Assembly (NCBI RefSeq): GCF_030653755.1
Contig: NZ_JAURYU010000045.1
Location: 248,001-312,000 of the forward strand
DNA: 64,000 bases
Reading direction: 5' to 3'
Origin: Methylotenera sp.
GTDB taxonomy: Bacteria > Pseudomonadota > Gammaproteobacteria > Burkholderiales > Methylophilaceae
Part shown: piece by piece, positions 1-9,490 of the stretch
Numbering within the stretch: the first letter of the stretch is position 1
Layout: every line of letters begins with the position of its first letter
Notes under the pieces: model-generated
The model's input: the letters and a program-made list of their open reading frames with translations, nothing else
What the model was told of the DNA's origin: nothing
Databases searched by the model: none
Made by a program: the position numbers and the translations under genes

Positions 1-1
1 A

Positions 2-1585
2 ATTGATCAACAGTATGGCCTTTACAATAACTTTAATCACGCACGCTTCCGTGTAATACCACCAGGGACCAATACTTCCAGGTTTTCTCCGCTGATGCGC
101 AAAGCGATTGATCAAGATACAAAACAACTAGTCGACAAATATCTAGCGAAACCAGAAAAGCCCCTCATTTTTTCAATCAGCCGCCCTGATGCGCGTAAAA
201 ACATCAAAGGTCTGATTGAAGCCTATGGCAGAAGTCCTGAGTTGCAAACAGCAGCCAACCTGCTTATTGTAGCTGGCACACGTGAAGATATTCGTCAGTT
301 GGATGAGTCTGAGCAAAAAGTAATGACGGACTTGCTGTTTGATATTGATCGCTACGACCTATGGGGTAAAGTCGCTATTCCAAAATTTGTGTCGCAGGAC
401 CAAGTACCAGAGTTTTACAGACTGGCAGCAAGGCGCCGTGGTGTGTTCGTTAATCCTGCATTTACAGAACCATTTGGCTTAACACTCATAGAGGCAGCAG
501 CCAGTGGCCTACCTTTCGTTGCACCAGACGATGGTGGACCTCGTGACATTGTGAGTAATTGCCGTAACGGATTAGTCGTCAATACATTGGAAAGTCAAAA
601 GATCGGCAATGCACTGTTATATGTGCTGGCAGATAGAAAGCGCTGGCGCCAATTTGCTAAGAACGGTATCGCTGGTGTTTGGCGGCACTATAGCTGGGCG
701 GCTCATGTAGAAAAATATATGAAAGAAGTACACAGACTGCTTCGCCGAGATAAAAAGCGCCTACGTCGTCAGCATGCCATTATTCTTAATGCTGAAAAAT
801 CATATATGCCTTTGGTTAAAGAGGCACTGATCAGCGATATTGACAATACCCTGCTTGGAGACAAACGAGCGCTGAAGTTGCTTACTGGCTGGCTACAATC
901 GCATCGCGCTAAACTAGCATTTGGTATTGCCACAGGACGGAGCATTGAAAGCGCAGTGGCTATCCTGAAGAAAAATAAAGTCAAAATTCCCGATGTACTC
1001 ATTACGTCGGTTGGTTCGGAAATTCATTATGGGAAAAAACTAGTGCCTGATTTGGGCTGGGCTGCCCATATCCGCTATCTATGGCGAAAAGAGTCACTGG
1101 CCGAGGCCTTGGCAAAACTACCTGGCTTAACACTACAAGGGCCTGAAAATCAACGTGAATTTAAAATAAGCTACATCGCCAAACCAGAGAGCATGCCGCC
1201 ACTTAATGAGATTTGCGAATATCTGCAAGATTTAAAACTACATGCCCAGCTGATTTATTCACACGAAGAGTTTCTTGATGTGCTACCAATTCGAGCATCC
1301 AAAGGACATGCTATTCGTTACCTTGCTTACAAATGGGGCTTACCGCTAGAAAGCTTTTTAGTCGCGGGTGACTCTGGGAACGATACGGAAATGTTAGTGG
1401 GTGATACACGTGCTGTGGTCGTAGGTAACCATAGCCCAGAGCTGGCGATATTGCGTGATCAACAGCATATTTATTTTGCTAATGGTCATTATGCAGCGGG
1501 CATTATCGAAGGACTCAATCACTACGGCATGAATGTTATTATGGATAAAGCTTCATTAAAAGAACAGGCGCTCAATCATGTATGA
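2..1585 (+). CDS. spsA: Sucrose-phosphate synthase with C-terminal HAD phosphatase domain (5' end outside window)
   Basis: Makes sucrose 6-phosphate from a nucleotide sugar and fructose 6-phosphate; the C-terminal domain may then dephosphorylate it. The reading frame is open from base 2, and the motif VIPPGTNTSRFSP lies upstream of the first ATG (95), so the gene is cut by the window edge. A GT-B/GT4 domain carries an EX7E-type motif (EPFGLTLIE, about 467-493). A HAD-IIB domain follows, with DIDNT near 836-850 and GDSGND near 1368-1385; both aspartates of the DxD nucleophile motif are intact, so a bifunctional synthase/phosphatase is plausible. The stop overlaps the start of the amylosucrase gene by 8 bp, implying a two-gene sucrose operon. 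Family is sure; phosphatase activity is inferred. Confidence 0.9.
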   Translation: MDQQYGLYNNFNHARFRVIPPGTNTSRFSPLMRKAIDQDTKQLVDKYLAKPEKPLIFSISRPDARKNIKGLIEAYGRSPELQTAANLLIVAGTREDIRQLDESEQKVMTDLLFDIDRYDLWGKVAIPKFVSQDQVPEFYRLAARRRGVFVNPAFTEPFGLTLIEAAASGLPFVAPDDGGPRDIVSNCRNGLVVNTLESQKIGNALLYVLADRKRWRQFAKNGIAGVWRHYSWAAHVEKYMKEVHRLLRRDKKRLRRQHAIILNAEKSYMPLVKEALISDIDNTLLGDKRALKLLTGWLQSHRAKLAFGIATGRSIESAVAILKKNKVKIPDVLITSVGSEIHYGKKLVPDLGWAAHIRYLWRKESLAEALAKLPGLTLQGPENQREFKISYIAKPESMPPLNEICEYLQDLKLHAQLIYSHEEFLDVLPIRASKGHAIRYLAYKWGLPLESFLVAGDSGNDTEMLVGDTRAVVVGNHSPELAILRDQQHIYFANGHYAAGIIEGLNHYGMNVIMDKASLKEQALNHV

Positions 1586-3530
1586 ACAAGTTTCACACTC
1601 CATGCTTAATGACATTCTGATTGAGCTGGAACACGACATAAAAGATAAGAACCTACAGCATTTCTATATCAGGCTAGGGGCAAATTTTTATGCCATCTAT
1701 TGTTTGTTTCATCAGCTCTATGGGCATCGTCCAGACTTTAAAGCGCAAATGCATAATCTAGTAAAAACGCTAACACGCTCCTATGCAGCAAGACCTCAAG
1801 CGTTGCGAAAATTAGATTTAGCACGTGAAAAAGAGCACGATTGGTTCCTGAGTCAAAAGTGGATCGGCTATGCCCTTTACTGTAAAGAGTTCTCTGAAAA
1901 TTTAGCTGGCTTACAAAGCAAATTGGCTTACCTACAGGATCTTGGCATCAATATGCTGCACATCATGCCAATTTTGGATTGCCCTAAAGGTAAAAGTGAT
2001 GGGGGCTATGCTGTAAGAGATTTCAGAAAAATAAGCCCTGAAATAGGCTCGCTTAGCGATTTGGATGCCTTGGTCAAAAACCTTAAAAAGCGCGGTATGC
2101 TACTCGCACTTGATGTGGTGGTGAATCACACTTCCGACGAGCACGAGTGGGCAATAAAAGCACGTGCAGGCGAAAAGAGCTATCAGGATTATTACCATGT
2201 GTTTGATGACCGTGAGACACCAGACATGTATGAAGAAACCATGCCTGAAGTATTTCCAGAAACATCACCAGGCAACTTCACCTGGGATCCTGATATGGGC
2301 AAATGGGTGATGACCGTTTTCAATCATTACCAGTGGGATCTCAACTATAAAAACCCAGCTGTATTCATTGAGATGGTTGATATTATTTTATTCTGGGCCA
2401 ATCGCGGTGCAGATATCATCAGGCTCGATGCCGTGGCTTTTCTGTGGAAAAAAATTGGCAGCACTTGCCAGAACGAACGTGAAGCTCATCTTATTTTGCA
2501 GTTGATGAAAGACTGCTGCCAAGTGACGGCGCCTGGGGTGCTGTTCATTGCTGAGGCGATTGTAGCGCCAGTTGAAGTGATTAAATACTTTGGTGAAGAT
2601 GCAATTAATGCTAAAGAATGTGAAATTGCCTATAACGCAACGCTCATGGCATTGTTATGGGACGCAGTAGCGACCAAAAAAGCAAGATTACTAAATCTTG
2701 GCATTAAGAGTATTCCAGATAAATTGGAGCGTGCCACTTGGCTTAACTATATTCGCTGCCATGATGATATTGGCTTAGGCTTCGACGATAGCGACATACG
2801 CCTAGCGGGTTATGACCCACGGTTACATCGTAAATTTCTGGTGGATTACTATACTGGAAACCATCAAGTATCGTCAGCGAGAGGAGTTGCATTTGGAAGC
2901 AATAAGAAAAATGGCGATACAAGAATTGCAGGTTCTTTAGCTTCACTAGTCGGCCTAGAAGCGGCAATTGAAGCAAATGATCCAATCGCCATTCAAGAAG
3001 CTATTCAGACAATTTTACTCTTGCACAGCGTTATTCTTGCATTTGGTGGCATTCCACTTTTATATTACGGCGATGCAATAGGCACGCTCAATGATGTTTC
3101 GTATTTGTTAGATGAGCATAAACAACATGATAGCCGTTGGGTGCACAGACCAAAATTAGATTGGAGTAAAGCTAGCTTACGAAAACAACACGGCAGCATA
3201 GAACAAAAAATTTTCAGCGGACTGAAAAAAATGATTGCGGTACGCAAGGAAATCAGTGCATTTGCTGACCATAACAACCGTGAATTACTAGAAACTGACA
3301 ATCCACATCTGTTCGTATTTTCTCGTTTTGACAATATCAATACCTATTCACGCATATTAGTGATATGTAATTTTGACAATAACCCACAACAGCTGAATAT
3401 TGAAGATCTTTGTAAAAAAGGGTTTTTCCAACCTCATGCTATTAGAGATTTACATAGTGGTGACAGTATTGAGCCGCATGACCATCTCATTGAAATACCT
3501 GCACTTGGTTTCTATTGGTTACAAACATAG
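1578..3530 (+). CDS. ams: Amylosucrase (GH13 family)
   Basis: A glycoside hydrolase family 13 enzyme that splits sucrose and transfers glucose to an alpha-1,4-glucan, or hydrolyses it. At 650 aa it matches the family length (about 630-650). The four GH13 regions are present: DVVVNHTSDE (about 179-188), IIRLDAVAFLWK (280-291, nucleophile Asp284), LFIAEAIVAP (322-331, acid/base Glu326) and YIRCHDDIG (391-399, His395-Asp396). The N-terminal helical region is typical of amylosucrases and no signal peptide is seen, so it is probably cytoplasmic. The ATG lies inside the end of spsA, suggesting translational coupling. Synthesis and breakdown of sucrose in one operon fits the sps-ams arrangement known in methylotrophs. 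A sucrose hydrolase is the main alternative. Confidence 0.9.
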   Translation: MYEQVSHSMLNDILIELEHDIKDKNLQHFYIRLGANFYAIYCLFHQLYGHRPDFKAQMHNLVKTLTRSYAARPQALRKLDLAREKEHDWFLSQKWIGYALYCKEFSENLAGLQSKLAYLQDLGINMLHIMPILDCPKGKSDGGYAVRDFRKISPEIGSLSDLDALVKNLKKRGMLLALDVVVNHTSDEHEWAIKARAGEKSYQDYYHVFDDRETPDMYEETMPEVFPETSPGNFTWDPDMGKWVMTVFNHYQWDLNYKNPAVFIEMVDIILFWANRGADIIRLDAVAFLWKKIGSTCQNEREAHLILQLMKDCCQVTAPGVLFIAEAIVAPVEVIKYFGEDAINAKECEIAYNATLMALLWDAVATKKARLLNLGIKSIPDKLERATWLNYIRCHDDIGLGFDDSDIRLAGYDPRLHRKFLVDYYTGNHQVSSARGVAFGSNKKNGDTRIAGSLASLVGLEAAIEANDPIAIQEAIQTILLLHSVILAFGGIPLLYYGDAIGTLNDVSYLLDEHKQHDSRWVHRPKLDWSKASLRKQHGSIEQKIFSGLKKMIAVRKEISAFADHNNRELLETDNPHLFVFSRFDNINTYSRILVICNFDNNPQQLNIEDLCKKGFFQPHAIRDLHSGDSIEPHDHLIEIPALGFYWLQT

Positions 3531-3618
3531 CTAAACAAAACTTACTTTTGTATAGGTCTCATGCTGAAGCGCCATCGCGGGACTATTTTAACAATTCACA
3601 CTGAACATTTTTCACAGG

Positions 3619-3662
3619 CCATCTATGGTTTATGGTCTTTGGTTTATGGCCTATGGCTTATC
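3619..3662. repeat. Short imperfect TATGG-rich repeat in ams-mscS gap
   Basis: Within the 247-bp gap after ams, the pentamer TATGG recurs four times in about 40 bp, in the contexts CTATGGTT, TTATGGTC, TTATGGCC and CTATGGCT. No open frame or clear hairpin with a T-run accompanies it. The rest of the gap holds only the ribosome binding site of the next gene. Confidence 0.4.
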
Positions 3663-3777
3663 TTGATCTTATTTTACGTGACTCAACGATCAGCGCCAAG
3701 ACACGCATTTCTTTAGTTAATAAATGCGCCTTTAATCAATCAAACTGTAGTTTTACAAGTTAACAATAGGAGGAAAT

Positions 3778-4665
3778 ATGGAGAATATACTCACCAGCAT
3801 TGGCTTTAGCGATCCTGAAGTATTGTGGGCACTGATTAAAACAATACTTCGCATCCTGCTGATTTTATCGGTAGCAGGCATTCTAATGAAGTTAAGCTCC
3901 AAGCTGATCATGACGCTTAAGTTACATTTAAAAGAACGTGCATCAGACGACATTGAAGAAATGAAGCGCATTGATACAGTGGGCCGAGTCTTTCGCTATA
4001 TTGCAACGATTGTAGTCGTCATCATCGCTATTGTAGAAGTACTGCACGAGCTTGGTATCTCTATCGCACCGATCTTAGCTGCAGCTGGCGTAGTGGGGGT
4101 AGCTGTTGGCTTTGGCGCGCAAAGTTTAATAAAGGATTACTTCAACGGATTTTTCTTACTGCTGGAAAATCAGATTAGACAAGGTGATGTCGTGGATGCA
4201 GGCGGCAAGGCTGGGCTAGTAGAAGAGGTTACGCTCAGGTACATCAAAATGCGGGATTACAGTGGCAACGTACATTTTGTGCCGAATGGCACTATCACTA
4301 CGGTGACCAATATGAGTAGAGGATTTGCTAATGCGGTTATTGACGTAGGAGTGGCTTATCGCGAAAATATTGATGAAGTTATTCAAGTCATGAAAAACGT
4401 AGGTGAGCAACTACGAAACGATCAAGAGTTTAAGTTCAAAATTCTAGACACGATGGAAATGGCTGGTGTTGAGCAGCTTGATAACTCCTCAGTTGTGATT
4501 CGATGCCGTTTTAAAGTCTTACCTCTTGAACAATGGGGTGTCAAAAGACAATACCTCAAACTTATTAAGGCCGCATTTGATCAACAAGGCATTGAGATTC
4601 CTTATCCCCACCTAACAATTTACCCAGGTCAATATAAAGATGGATCTGTTGCGTTTAAAGCATAA
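3778..4665 (+). CDS. Small-conductance mechanosensitive channel, MscS family
   Basis: An inner-membrane channel that opens under membrane tension to release solutes on hypo-osmotic shock. The 295-aa length is close to E. coli MscS (286 aa). Hydrophobic segments lie near residues 15-36, 66-88 and 90-112. The pore-lining TM3 is visible as an Ala/Gly-rich stretch (ILAAAGVVGVAVGFGAQSL, near 98-117), followed by the beta domain (QIRQGDVV) and a C-terminal alpha/beta domain. The start is well supported by AGGAGG about 5 bases before the ATG. It stands alone after the sucrose operon; a shared role in osmotic adaptation is only suggestive. Confidence 0.92.
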   Translation: MENILTSIGFSDPEVLWALIKTILRILLILSVAGILMKLSSKLIMTLKLHLKERASDDIEEMKRIDTVGRVFRYIATIVVVIIAIVEVLHELGISIAPILAAAGVVGVAVGFGAQSLIKDYFNGFFLLLENQIRQGDVVDAGGKAGLVEEVTLRYIKMRDYSGNVHFVPNGTITTVTNMSRGFANAVIDVGVAYRENIDEVIQVMKNVGEQLRNDQEFKFKILDTMEMAGVEQLDNSSVVIRCRFKVLPLEQWGVKRQYLKLIKAAFDQQGIEIPYPHLTIYPGQYKDGSVAFKA

Positions 4666-4855
4666 GGTGTTGGAATGAAACAAAACCATAGCCTGTCTGA
4701 TAGTCGCTACGAGTTGGCTTGGTGATACCCGCAGTTTTTTGATTTTTCTACGGTGTAGGCACGGTGCCAGCTAAACTTTGACTGCCTTTCCTCTAATGCT
4801 ATTTGATAGCTAAATCAACTCAATAAGCTATTAACGATGCAAGATTTGTATAATC

Positions 4856-5347
4856 TTAGCGTTTACCTAAAGGTTCAAACGCAGAGTTGATTTGTGTTTT
4901 TAACATCCCATCAACCAACGCAGTTAAGTGGCTATGAAGCTCAGCAAGCGCCTGTGGGTTCAATCGCATAAGTGCATCTGGAAGTATTCCCCTATGCGGA
5001 AGGGGTGCTTTTGCCAGCACCTCCCTGCCCTGATCAGTGGCGTTGAGACACACCACTCTTCTATCACTCGTGCTTTTGACTCTAGTAATGTAGCCTTCTG
5101 CCTCTAACTTATCTAGAAGATTACTGGCTGTTGATTGATGAATTGACATTTGAGTCGCTAGATCAGTCACTGTTGAGTTCTCTGTCTCTACAATTTCAGC
5201 AAGCGCCCAAAGTGAAGCACCGCCTAATCCAGCTAACTTTTCGATTTCATGAAAATGCCGATTCGCTGACTTGAATATAATTCGGAATAGCTTCAATGTT
5301 TCAAGGGCTTGAGTTTGGGAATTAAGGTTATTTTCGGCGGTATTCAT
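4856..5347 (-). CDS. MarR-family transcriptional regulator
   Basis: A winged-helix DNA-binding protein, probably dimeric. The central region shows the expected helix-turn-helix and wing: TVTDLATQMSIHQSTASNLL (about 59-78) then EAEGYITRVKSTSDRRVVCL (about 81-100), including the DRR wing motif. The 163-aa length is normal for MarR proteins. The ligand cannot be read from sequence. It lies downstream of pyk in the same orientation, 195 bp away, so it probably has its own promoter; the neighbours do not reveal an obvious target. Start chosen at the first ATG, which has no strong Shine-Dalgarno. Confidence 0.85.
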   Translation of the reverse strand: MNTAENNLNSQTQALETLKLFRIIFKSANRHFHEIEKLAGLGGASLWALAEIVETENSTVTDLATQMSIHQSTASNLLDKLEAEGYITRVKSTSDRRVVCLNATDQGREVLAKAPLPHRGILPDALMRLNPQALAELHSHLTALVDGMLKTQINSAFEPLGKR

Positions 5348-5542
5348 ATTTGAATGATTATCGTTTTTTCTTAAATTGAAGCATAGAGGTTATTTTACAC
5401 AAGGATGTGAAATTGATTCAAAGCCTACCTGTATAAAAATTTTTGATGCTTGAATTTGAAATAACCAATATTGAATAACTTTGGAATATGCCTACCCTTA
5501 CTGCGGCAACGCTTTTAGATAGGTGTGATCTAGAATAGCCTC

Positions 5543-6979
5543 TTAATCTTTTCTATACTCACCAATTTTAATGATTTTCATTGTATTAGTGCCGCCAGGA
5601 TGCCCGATAGGTTCACCAAAAGTTAACAAGACAAGGTCGCCATCACTCACAACTCGTTGCCTGAGTAGCACTTGCTCCATTTCAGCGATGATTTCATCTC
5701 TATTCTTATCCTCTTGCTCAATTGGGTAAGGATAAACACCGCGGTGCAATGTGAGCTTTCTACGCGCAAGTTTATCTGGTGATAATGCGTAAATGGGCAC
5801 CTCTGCATCCGCGCGTGACAGCCATTGCGCAGCATTACCAGACTGCGTAAGCGCAGCAATTGCCTTCACTTTTAAATGCTGAGCAGTATAAATAGCGGCT
5901 GCGGCCACGGCTTCATCCGTTTTAATAAAAACCTGATTAAGCTTTTGCGCATGATACTGGCTAAAGTACTCCTTCTCAGCCTCAACCACTACCCGATGTA
6001 CTGCCTCTATTGTTTCTAACGGATATTGTCCAGCCGCAGTTTCAGCTGAAAGCATCACCGCATCTGTACCGTCCAGTACGGCATTTGCCACATCAGACAC
6101 CTCAGCACGTGTCGGGATTGGACTAGTAATCATAGACTCCATCATCTGTGTCGCTGTAATCACTAGCTTATTTTGCGCACGAGCCATGCGTATCATCCGT
6201 TTTTGCAAGCCAGGAACGGCTGCATCTCCCACTTCAACACCCAAGTCACCCCGTGCCACCATAATGGCGTCAGAAGCGTCAATAATGGCCTCTAAATCAT
6301 TAATAGCCTCTGCGCGTTCAATTTTCGCAATGATACTTGCCGTGCCGCCAGCCTTACGCACTAAAGTGCGTGCAAGCTCTACATCTAGTGCAGATTTAGG
6401 AAACGAGATGGCAATGTAATCCGCTTCTAGCGCAACCGCAGTTTTAATATCTTCTCGATCTTTTTTGGTTAAAGCCTCCGCAGACAAGCCACCACCTTGA
6501 CGGTTAATACCCTTATTATTGGATAAGACACCGCCACTCAGCACGACGCAATGGATTTGATTACCTTTGATTCTATCCACCTGCATGGTAATGCGACCAT
6601 CATCCAACAACAATATCGCATTTTCTGACACCTCTTGCGGGAGCGTTTTGTAATCTAATCCAACATGGTATTGATTACCAAGTTCGCAATCAGCATCTAA
6701 TATAAAGATATCGCCTGTTTTTAACGTGACTTTACCAAGTTCAAATTTACCAATTCGAATTTTAGGGCCTTGTAAGTCACACAACACACCAACAGGACGC
6801 CCTAGTTTGATTGCAATGTTACGCACGATTTCCGCACGTTTAATGTGATCTTCTGCACTACCGTGTGAAAAGTTTAAACGTACAACATTGACGCCTGCGG
6901 TAATCATGCGCGCAAGCATCTCCTCGCTAGTAGAGGATGGGCCTAGTGTTGCCACAATTTTTGTTTTACGTAATGTCAA
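5543..6979 (-). CDS. pyk: Pyruvate kinase
   Basis: Converts phosphoenolpyruvate and ADP to pyruvate and ATP. The 478-aa protein starts with the family N-terminus (KTKIVATLGPSS) and has VNFSHG-like VVRLNFSHGS near residue 32, the active-site lysine region IIAKIERAEA (about 217-226), the MVARGDLGVE segment (about 240-249), and TATQMMESMI (about 275-284). A C-terminal effector-binding domain is complete. It follows pgk on the same strand, but the terminator at 7021-7045 separates them, so pyk probably has its own promoter in the 100-bp gap. Cytoplasmic; allosteric properties cannot be predicted here. Confidence 0.97.
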   Translation of the reverse strand: MTLRKTKIVATLGPSSTSEEMLARMITAGVNVVRLNFSHGSAEDHIKRAEIVRNIAIKLGRPVGVLCDLQGPKIRIGKFELGKVTLKTGDIFILDADCELGNQYHVGLDYKTLPQEVSENAILLLDDGRITMQVDRIKGNQIHCVVLSGGVLSNNKGINRQGGGLSAEALTKKDREDIKTAVALEADYIAISFPKSALDVELARTLVRKAGGTASIIAKIERAEAINDLEAIIDASDAIMVARGDLGVEVGDAAVPGLQKRMIRMARAQNKLVITATQMMESMITSPIPTRAEVSDVANAVLDGTDAVMLSAETAAGQYPLETIEAVHRVVVEAEKEYFSQYHAQKLNQVFIKTDEAVAAAAIYTAQHLKVKAIAALTQSGNAAQWLSRADAEVPIYALSPDKLARRKLTLHRGVYPYPIEQEDKNRDEIIAEMEQVLLRQRVVSDGDLVLLTFGEPIGHPGGTNTMKIIKIGEYRKD

Positions 6980-7016
6980 ACTTTTACCTTAATTTCTCTA
7001 AAAATAACAAACTCAA

Positions 7017-7046
7017 AATAAAAATGGGGCTATCAGCCCCATTTTT
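7017..7046 (-). terminator. Intrinsic terminator after pgk
   Basis: A perfect 11-bp stem (AAAATGGGGCT / AGCCCCATTTT) with a 3-base loop. On the minus strand it is followed by TATTTTGAG, and the stem itself ends in a T-run. It lies 37 bases past the pgk stop and before pyk, so it should end the gap-pgk transcript. Confidence 0.85.
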
Positions 7047-7081
7047 AAAGTCATACTTTTCATACTAAAGGTTCGGGCTAG

Positions 7082-8263
7082 TTAACTTTTAGCACGTAAT
7101 TCTAAAATCTCAACCGCTGGTAATTTCTTACCTTCTAAAAACTCCAAAAATGCACCGCCTGCTGTTGAAATGTAATCTACTTTACTTTCAATACCGTACT
7201 TTTGAATCGCAGCAATCGTGTCGCCACCACCCGCTAAAGTAAATGCTTTTGTATTGGCAATAGCGTTAGCGATAGTTTTGGTACCTTCGCCAAACTGATC
7301 AAATTCAAACACACCCACTGGGCCATTCCAAACCACAGTCCCTGCATTTTTAATAATCTCTACTAATTCATTAGCAGATTTCGCGCCAATATCAAAAATC
7401 ATGTCATCTGCCGCCACATCAGCCACGTCTTTCTTGATGGCTGGCTCATTTGCATCAAATTTCTTAGCGCAAACAACATCAATCGCAACTGGTACTGCTG
7501 CGCCTCTTTGGGACATTTTGTCCATTAAGGTGCGTGCGACAGGCACTAAGTCATCTTCACACAATGATTTACCAACTTCAAAACCAGAAGCTTTTAAGAA
7601 AGTATTGGCAATACCTCCACCCACAACCATCTGATCCACTTTTTCAGACAAGCTCTCAAGCACTGTCAGCTTAGTAGAAACTTTGCTACCACCAACAATC
7701 GCCACCATCGGACGTGCTGGATTCAACAAAGCTTTAGTGAGTGCTTCTAACTCATTCACTAGTAATATGCCTGCTGCTGCCACTGGTGCAAACTTTGCAA
7801 CACCATGTGTACTTGCTTCTGCACGATGCGCAGTACCAAAAGCATCCATCACGAAAATATCACATAGCTTCGCATACTTTTGTGACAGTTCATCGCTACT
7901 TTTTTTCTCGCCTTTGTTAAAGCGACAGTTTTCCAACACAACCAATTCGCCCGCAGCGACTTCAAAGCCCCCATCGACCCAATCTTTAATCAGGCGCACA
8001 GGCTTTGCCAGTTTTGTCGAAATCACATCCACCACTGGTTGCAATGAGTTTTCTTCTGAGTAAACACCTTCTTCAGGACGACCTAGATGCGAGGTCACCA
8101 TCACTTTAGCACCCGCTTTAATGGCAAACTCAATCGTCGCCATTGAAGCAGTAATACGTGCATCTGAAGTCACTTTACCATCAGCAACTGGTACGTTAAG
8201 GTCGGCGCGGATTAATACACGTTTACCGTTTAAATCCAGATCTGTCATTTTGATCACATTCAT
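7082..8263 (-). CDS. pgk: Phosphoglycerate kinase
   Basis: Interconverts 1,3-bisphosphoglycerate + ADP and 3-phosphoglycerate + ATP. The 393-aa length is standard. N-terminal substrate-binding motifs include RADLNVPV (about 19-26) and the SHLGRP segment (58-63). The C-terminal nucleotide domain contains [10 protein letters not shown] and the GGGDTIAAI loop (about 346-354). Only 11 bases separate it from gap upstream, and a good Shine-Dalgarno (AAGGAG) precedes the ATG, so gap-pgk are co-transcribed. In a methylotroph this block probably links formaldehyde-derived C3 units with biosynthesis. Confidence 0.97.
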   Translation of the reverse strand: MNVIKMTDLDLNGKRVLIRADLNVPVADGKVTSDARITASMATIEFAIKAGAKVMVTSHLGRPEEGVYSEENSLQPVVDVISTKLAKPVRLIKDWVDGGFEVAAGELVVLENCRFNKGEKKSSDELSQKYAKLCDIFVMDAFGTAHRAEASTHGVAKFAPVAAAGILLVNELEALTKALLNPARPMVAIVGGSKVSTKLTVLESLSEKVDQMVVGGGIANTFLKASGFEVGKSLCEDDLVPVARTLMDKMSQRGAAVPVAIDVVCAKKFDANEPAIKKDVADVAADDMIFDIGAKSANELVEIIKNAGTVVWNGPVGVFEFDQFGEGTKTIANAIANTKAFTLAGGGDTIAAIQKYGIESKVDYISTAGGAFLEFLEGKKLPAVEILELRAKS

Positions 8264-8274
8264 GACAAATCTCC

Positions 8275-9294
8275 TTATTTAGCGGCCATCATAGCAACTA
8301 CGTTATCTAACATGCGGCAACTAAAACCCCACTCATTGTCATACCATGCGCACACTTTAACCAACATGCCATCTTTCGTCACTTTAGTTAATGTTGCATC
8401 AAAGTTTGATGAGAAACTAGTATGGTTATAATCAATAGACACCAATGGTGCTTCGTTGTAAGACAAAATACCTTTAAGCGCGGCGCTATTTGCCGCTTCA
8501 TGCATGATATGGTTAACTTCTTCTTTTGTAGTAGGGCGTGACGGCGTAAATGTTAAATCAACAATCGAAACATTGATGGTTGGTACGCGAATCGCAAAAC
8601 CATCCAATTTCCCATTCAACTCTGGCAACACCAAACCAACTGCTGCTGCTGCACCTGTTTTCGTTGGAATCAACGAAGTGGTTGCAGAACGTGCGCGACG
8701 CATATCTGAATGATGTGAGTCTGTTAACACTTGATCATTTGTGTATGAATGAATTGTGTTCATCAGGCCATTAACGATACCAATTTTATCATTCAAAGGT
8801 TTTACCATTGGCGCAAGACCGTTGGTTGTGCATGAAGCATTGGAAACTACGGTATGGCTTGCTTTAATCACATCATGGTTCACACCATATACGACTGTTG
8901 CATCAACATCTTTATCGCCTGGTGCTGATAACAATACTTTTTTTGCACCCGCATCAATATGCGCTTGTGCTTTAGCTTTACTATTAAATGCGCCTGTACA
9001 TTCAAGCACAACATCAATACCTAGGTCACGCCATGGTAGTTCAGCTGGGTTACGCGTTGAAAATGTTTTAATTTTCTGGCTATTGATAATCATGGCATCA
9101 CCATCGACACCTACATCAAATGGAAATCTGCCGTGAGCACTGTCATAACGCGTTAAATGTGCATTACTTTCGGCATCACAACCTGCGCTATTAATTGCAA
9201 TAATTTCAATGTCTTTACGACCTAACTCATACACTGCACGCAACACCATGCGTCCAATACGACCATAACCATTAATTGCCACTCGAATTGCCAT
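8275..9294 (-). CDS. gap: Glyceraldehyde-3-phosphate dehydrogenase, type I
   Basis: Oxidises glyceraldehyde 3-phosphate to 1,3-bisphosphoglycerate. The Rossmann motif INGYGRIGR (7-15) and the catalytic-cysteine segment [12 protein letters not shown] are present, and the C-terminal WYDNEWGFS motif is intact; 339 aa is normal. At the end of the second strand the usual NAD-selecting Asp (AIND) is replaced by Ser (AINSAG, about 33-38). The loop usually reading DLPHKD reads DSHHSD. Both changes resemble features of NADP-accepting enzymes, so cofactor use may be NADP or dual. First gene of the gap-pgk unit. Confidence 0.95.
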   Translation of the reverse strand: MAIRVAINGYGRIGRMVLRAVYELGRKDIEIIAINSAGCDAESNAHLTRYDSAHGRFPFDVGVDGDAMIINSQKIKTFSTRNPAELPWRDLGIDVVLECTGAFNSKAKAQAHIDAGAKKVLLSAPGDKDVDATVVYGVNHDVIKASHTVVSNASCTTNGLAPMVKPLNDKIGIVNGLMNTIHSYTNDQVLTDSHHSDMRRARSATTSLIPTKTGAAAAVGLVLPELNGKLDGFAIRVPTINVSIVDLTFTPSRPTTKEEVNHIMHEAANSAALKGILSYNEAPLVSIDYNHTSFSSNFDATLTKVTKDGMLVKVCAWYDNEWGFSCRMLDNVVAMMAAK

Positions 9295-9400
9295 GATAAT
9301 TCCTAAATATTTTCAATTAACTGCAAGCCAGTTAAAGCATACATAGCCTAAATTCATCTACCACTTAAAGCTAGACATCCGCTATAAAAACTAGCGCTAT

Positions 9401-9434
9401 AAAAAATTAAGGCACCCCAATTTCGAGGTGCCTT
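9401..9434 (-). terminator. Intrinsic terminator after tkt
   Basis: Stem AAGGCACC / GGTGCCTT (9409-9416 and 9427-9434) with a 10-base loop. On the minus strand it is followed by AATTTTTTATAG. It lies about 57 bases after the tkt stop and before gap, separating the two transcripts. A T-run also follows on the plus side, so it could work in both directions. Confidence 0.8.
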
Positions 9435-9490
9435 TTTAAATACTAACTGACCAAACTTAAAAACTTATACCGCTTGGTCACACTAGCGAA

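Noticed and set aside
4758-4768. GGCACGGTGCC hairpin after mscS
   Set aside because: The arms are 5 bp with a one-base centre, which cannot form a stable RNA hairpin, and no T-run follows.
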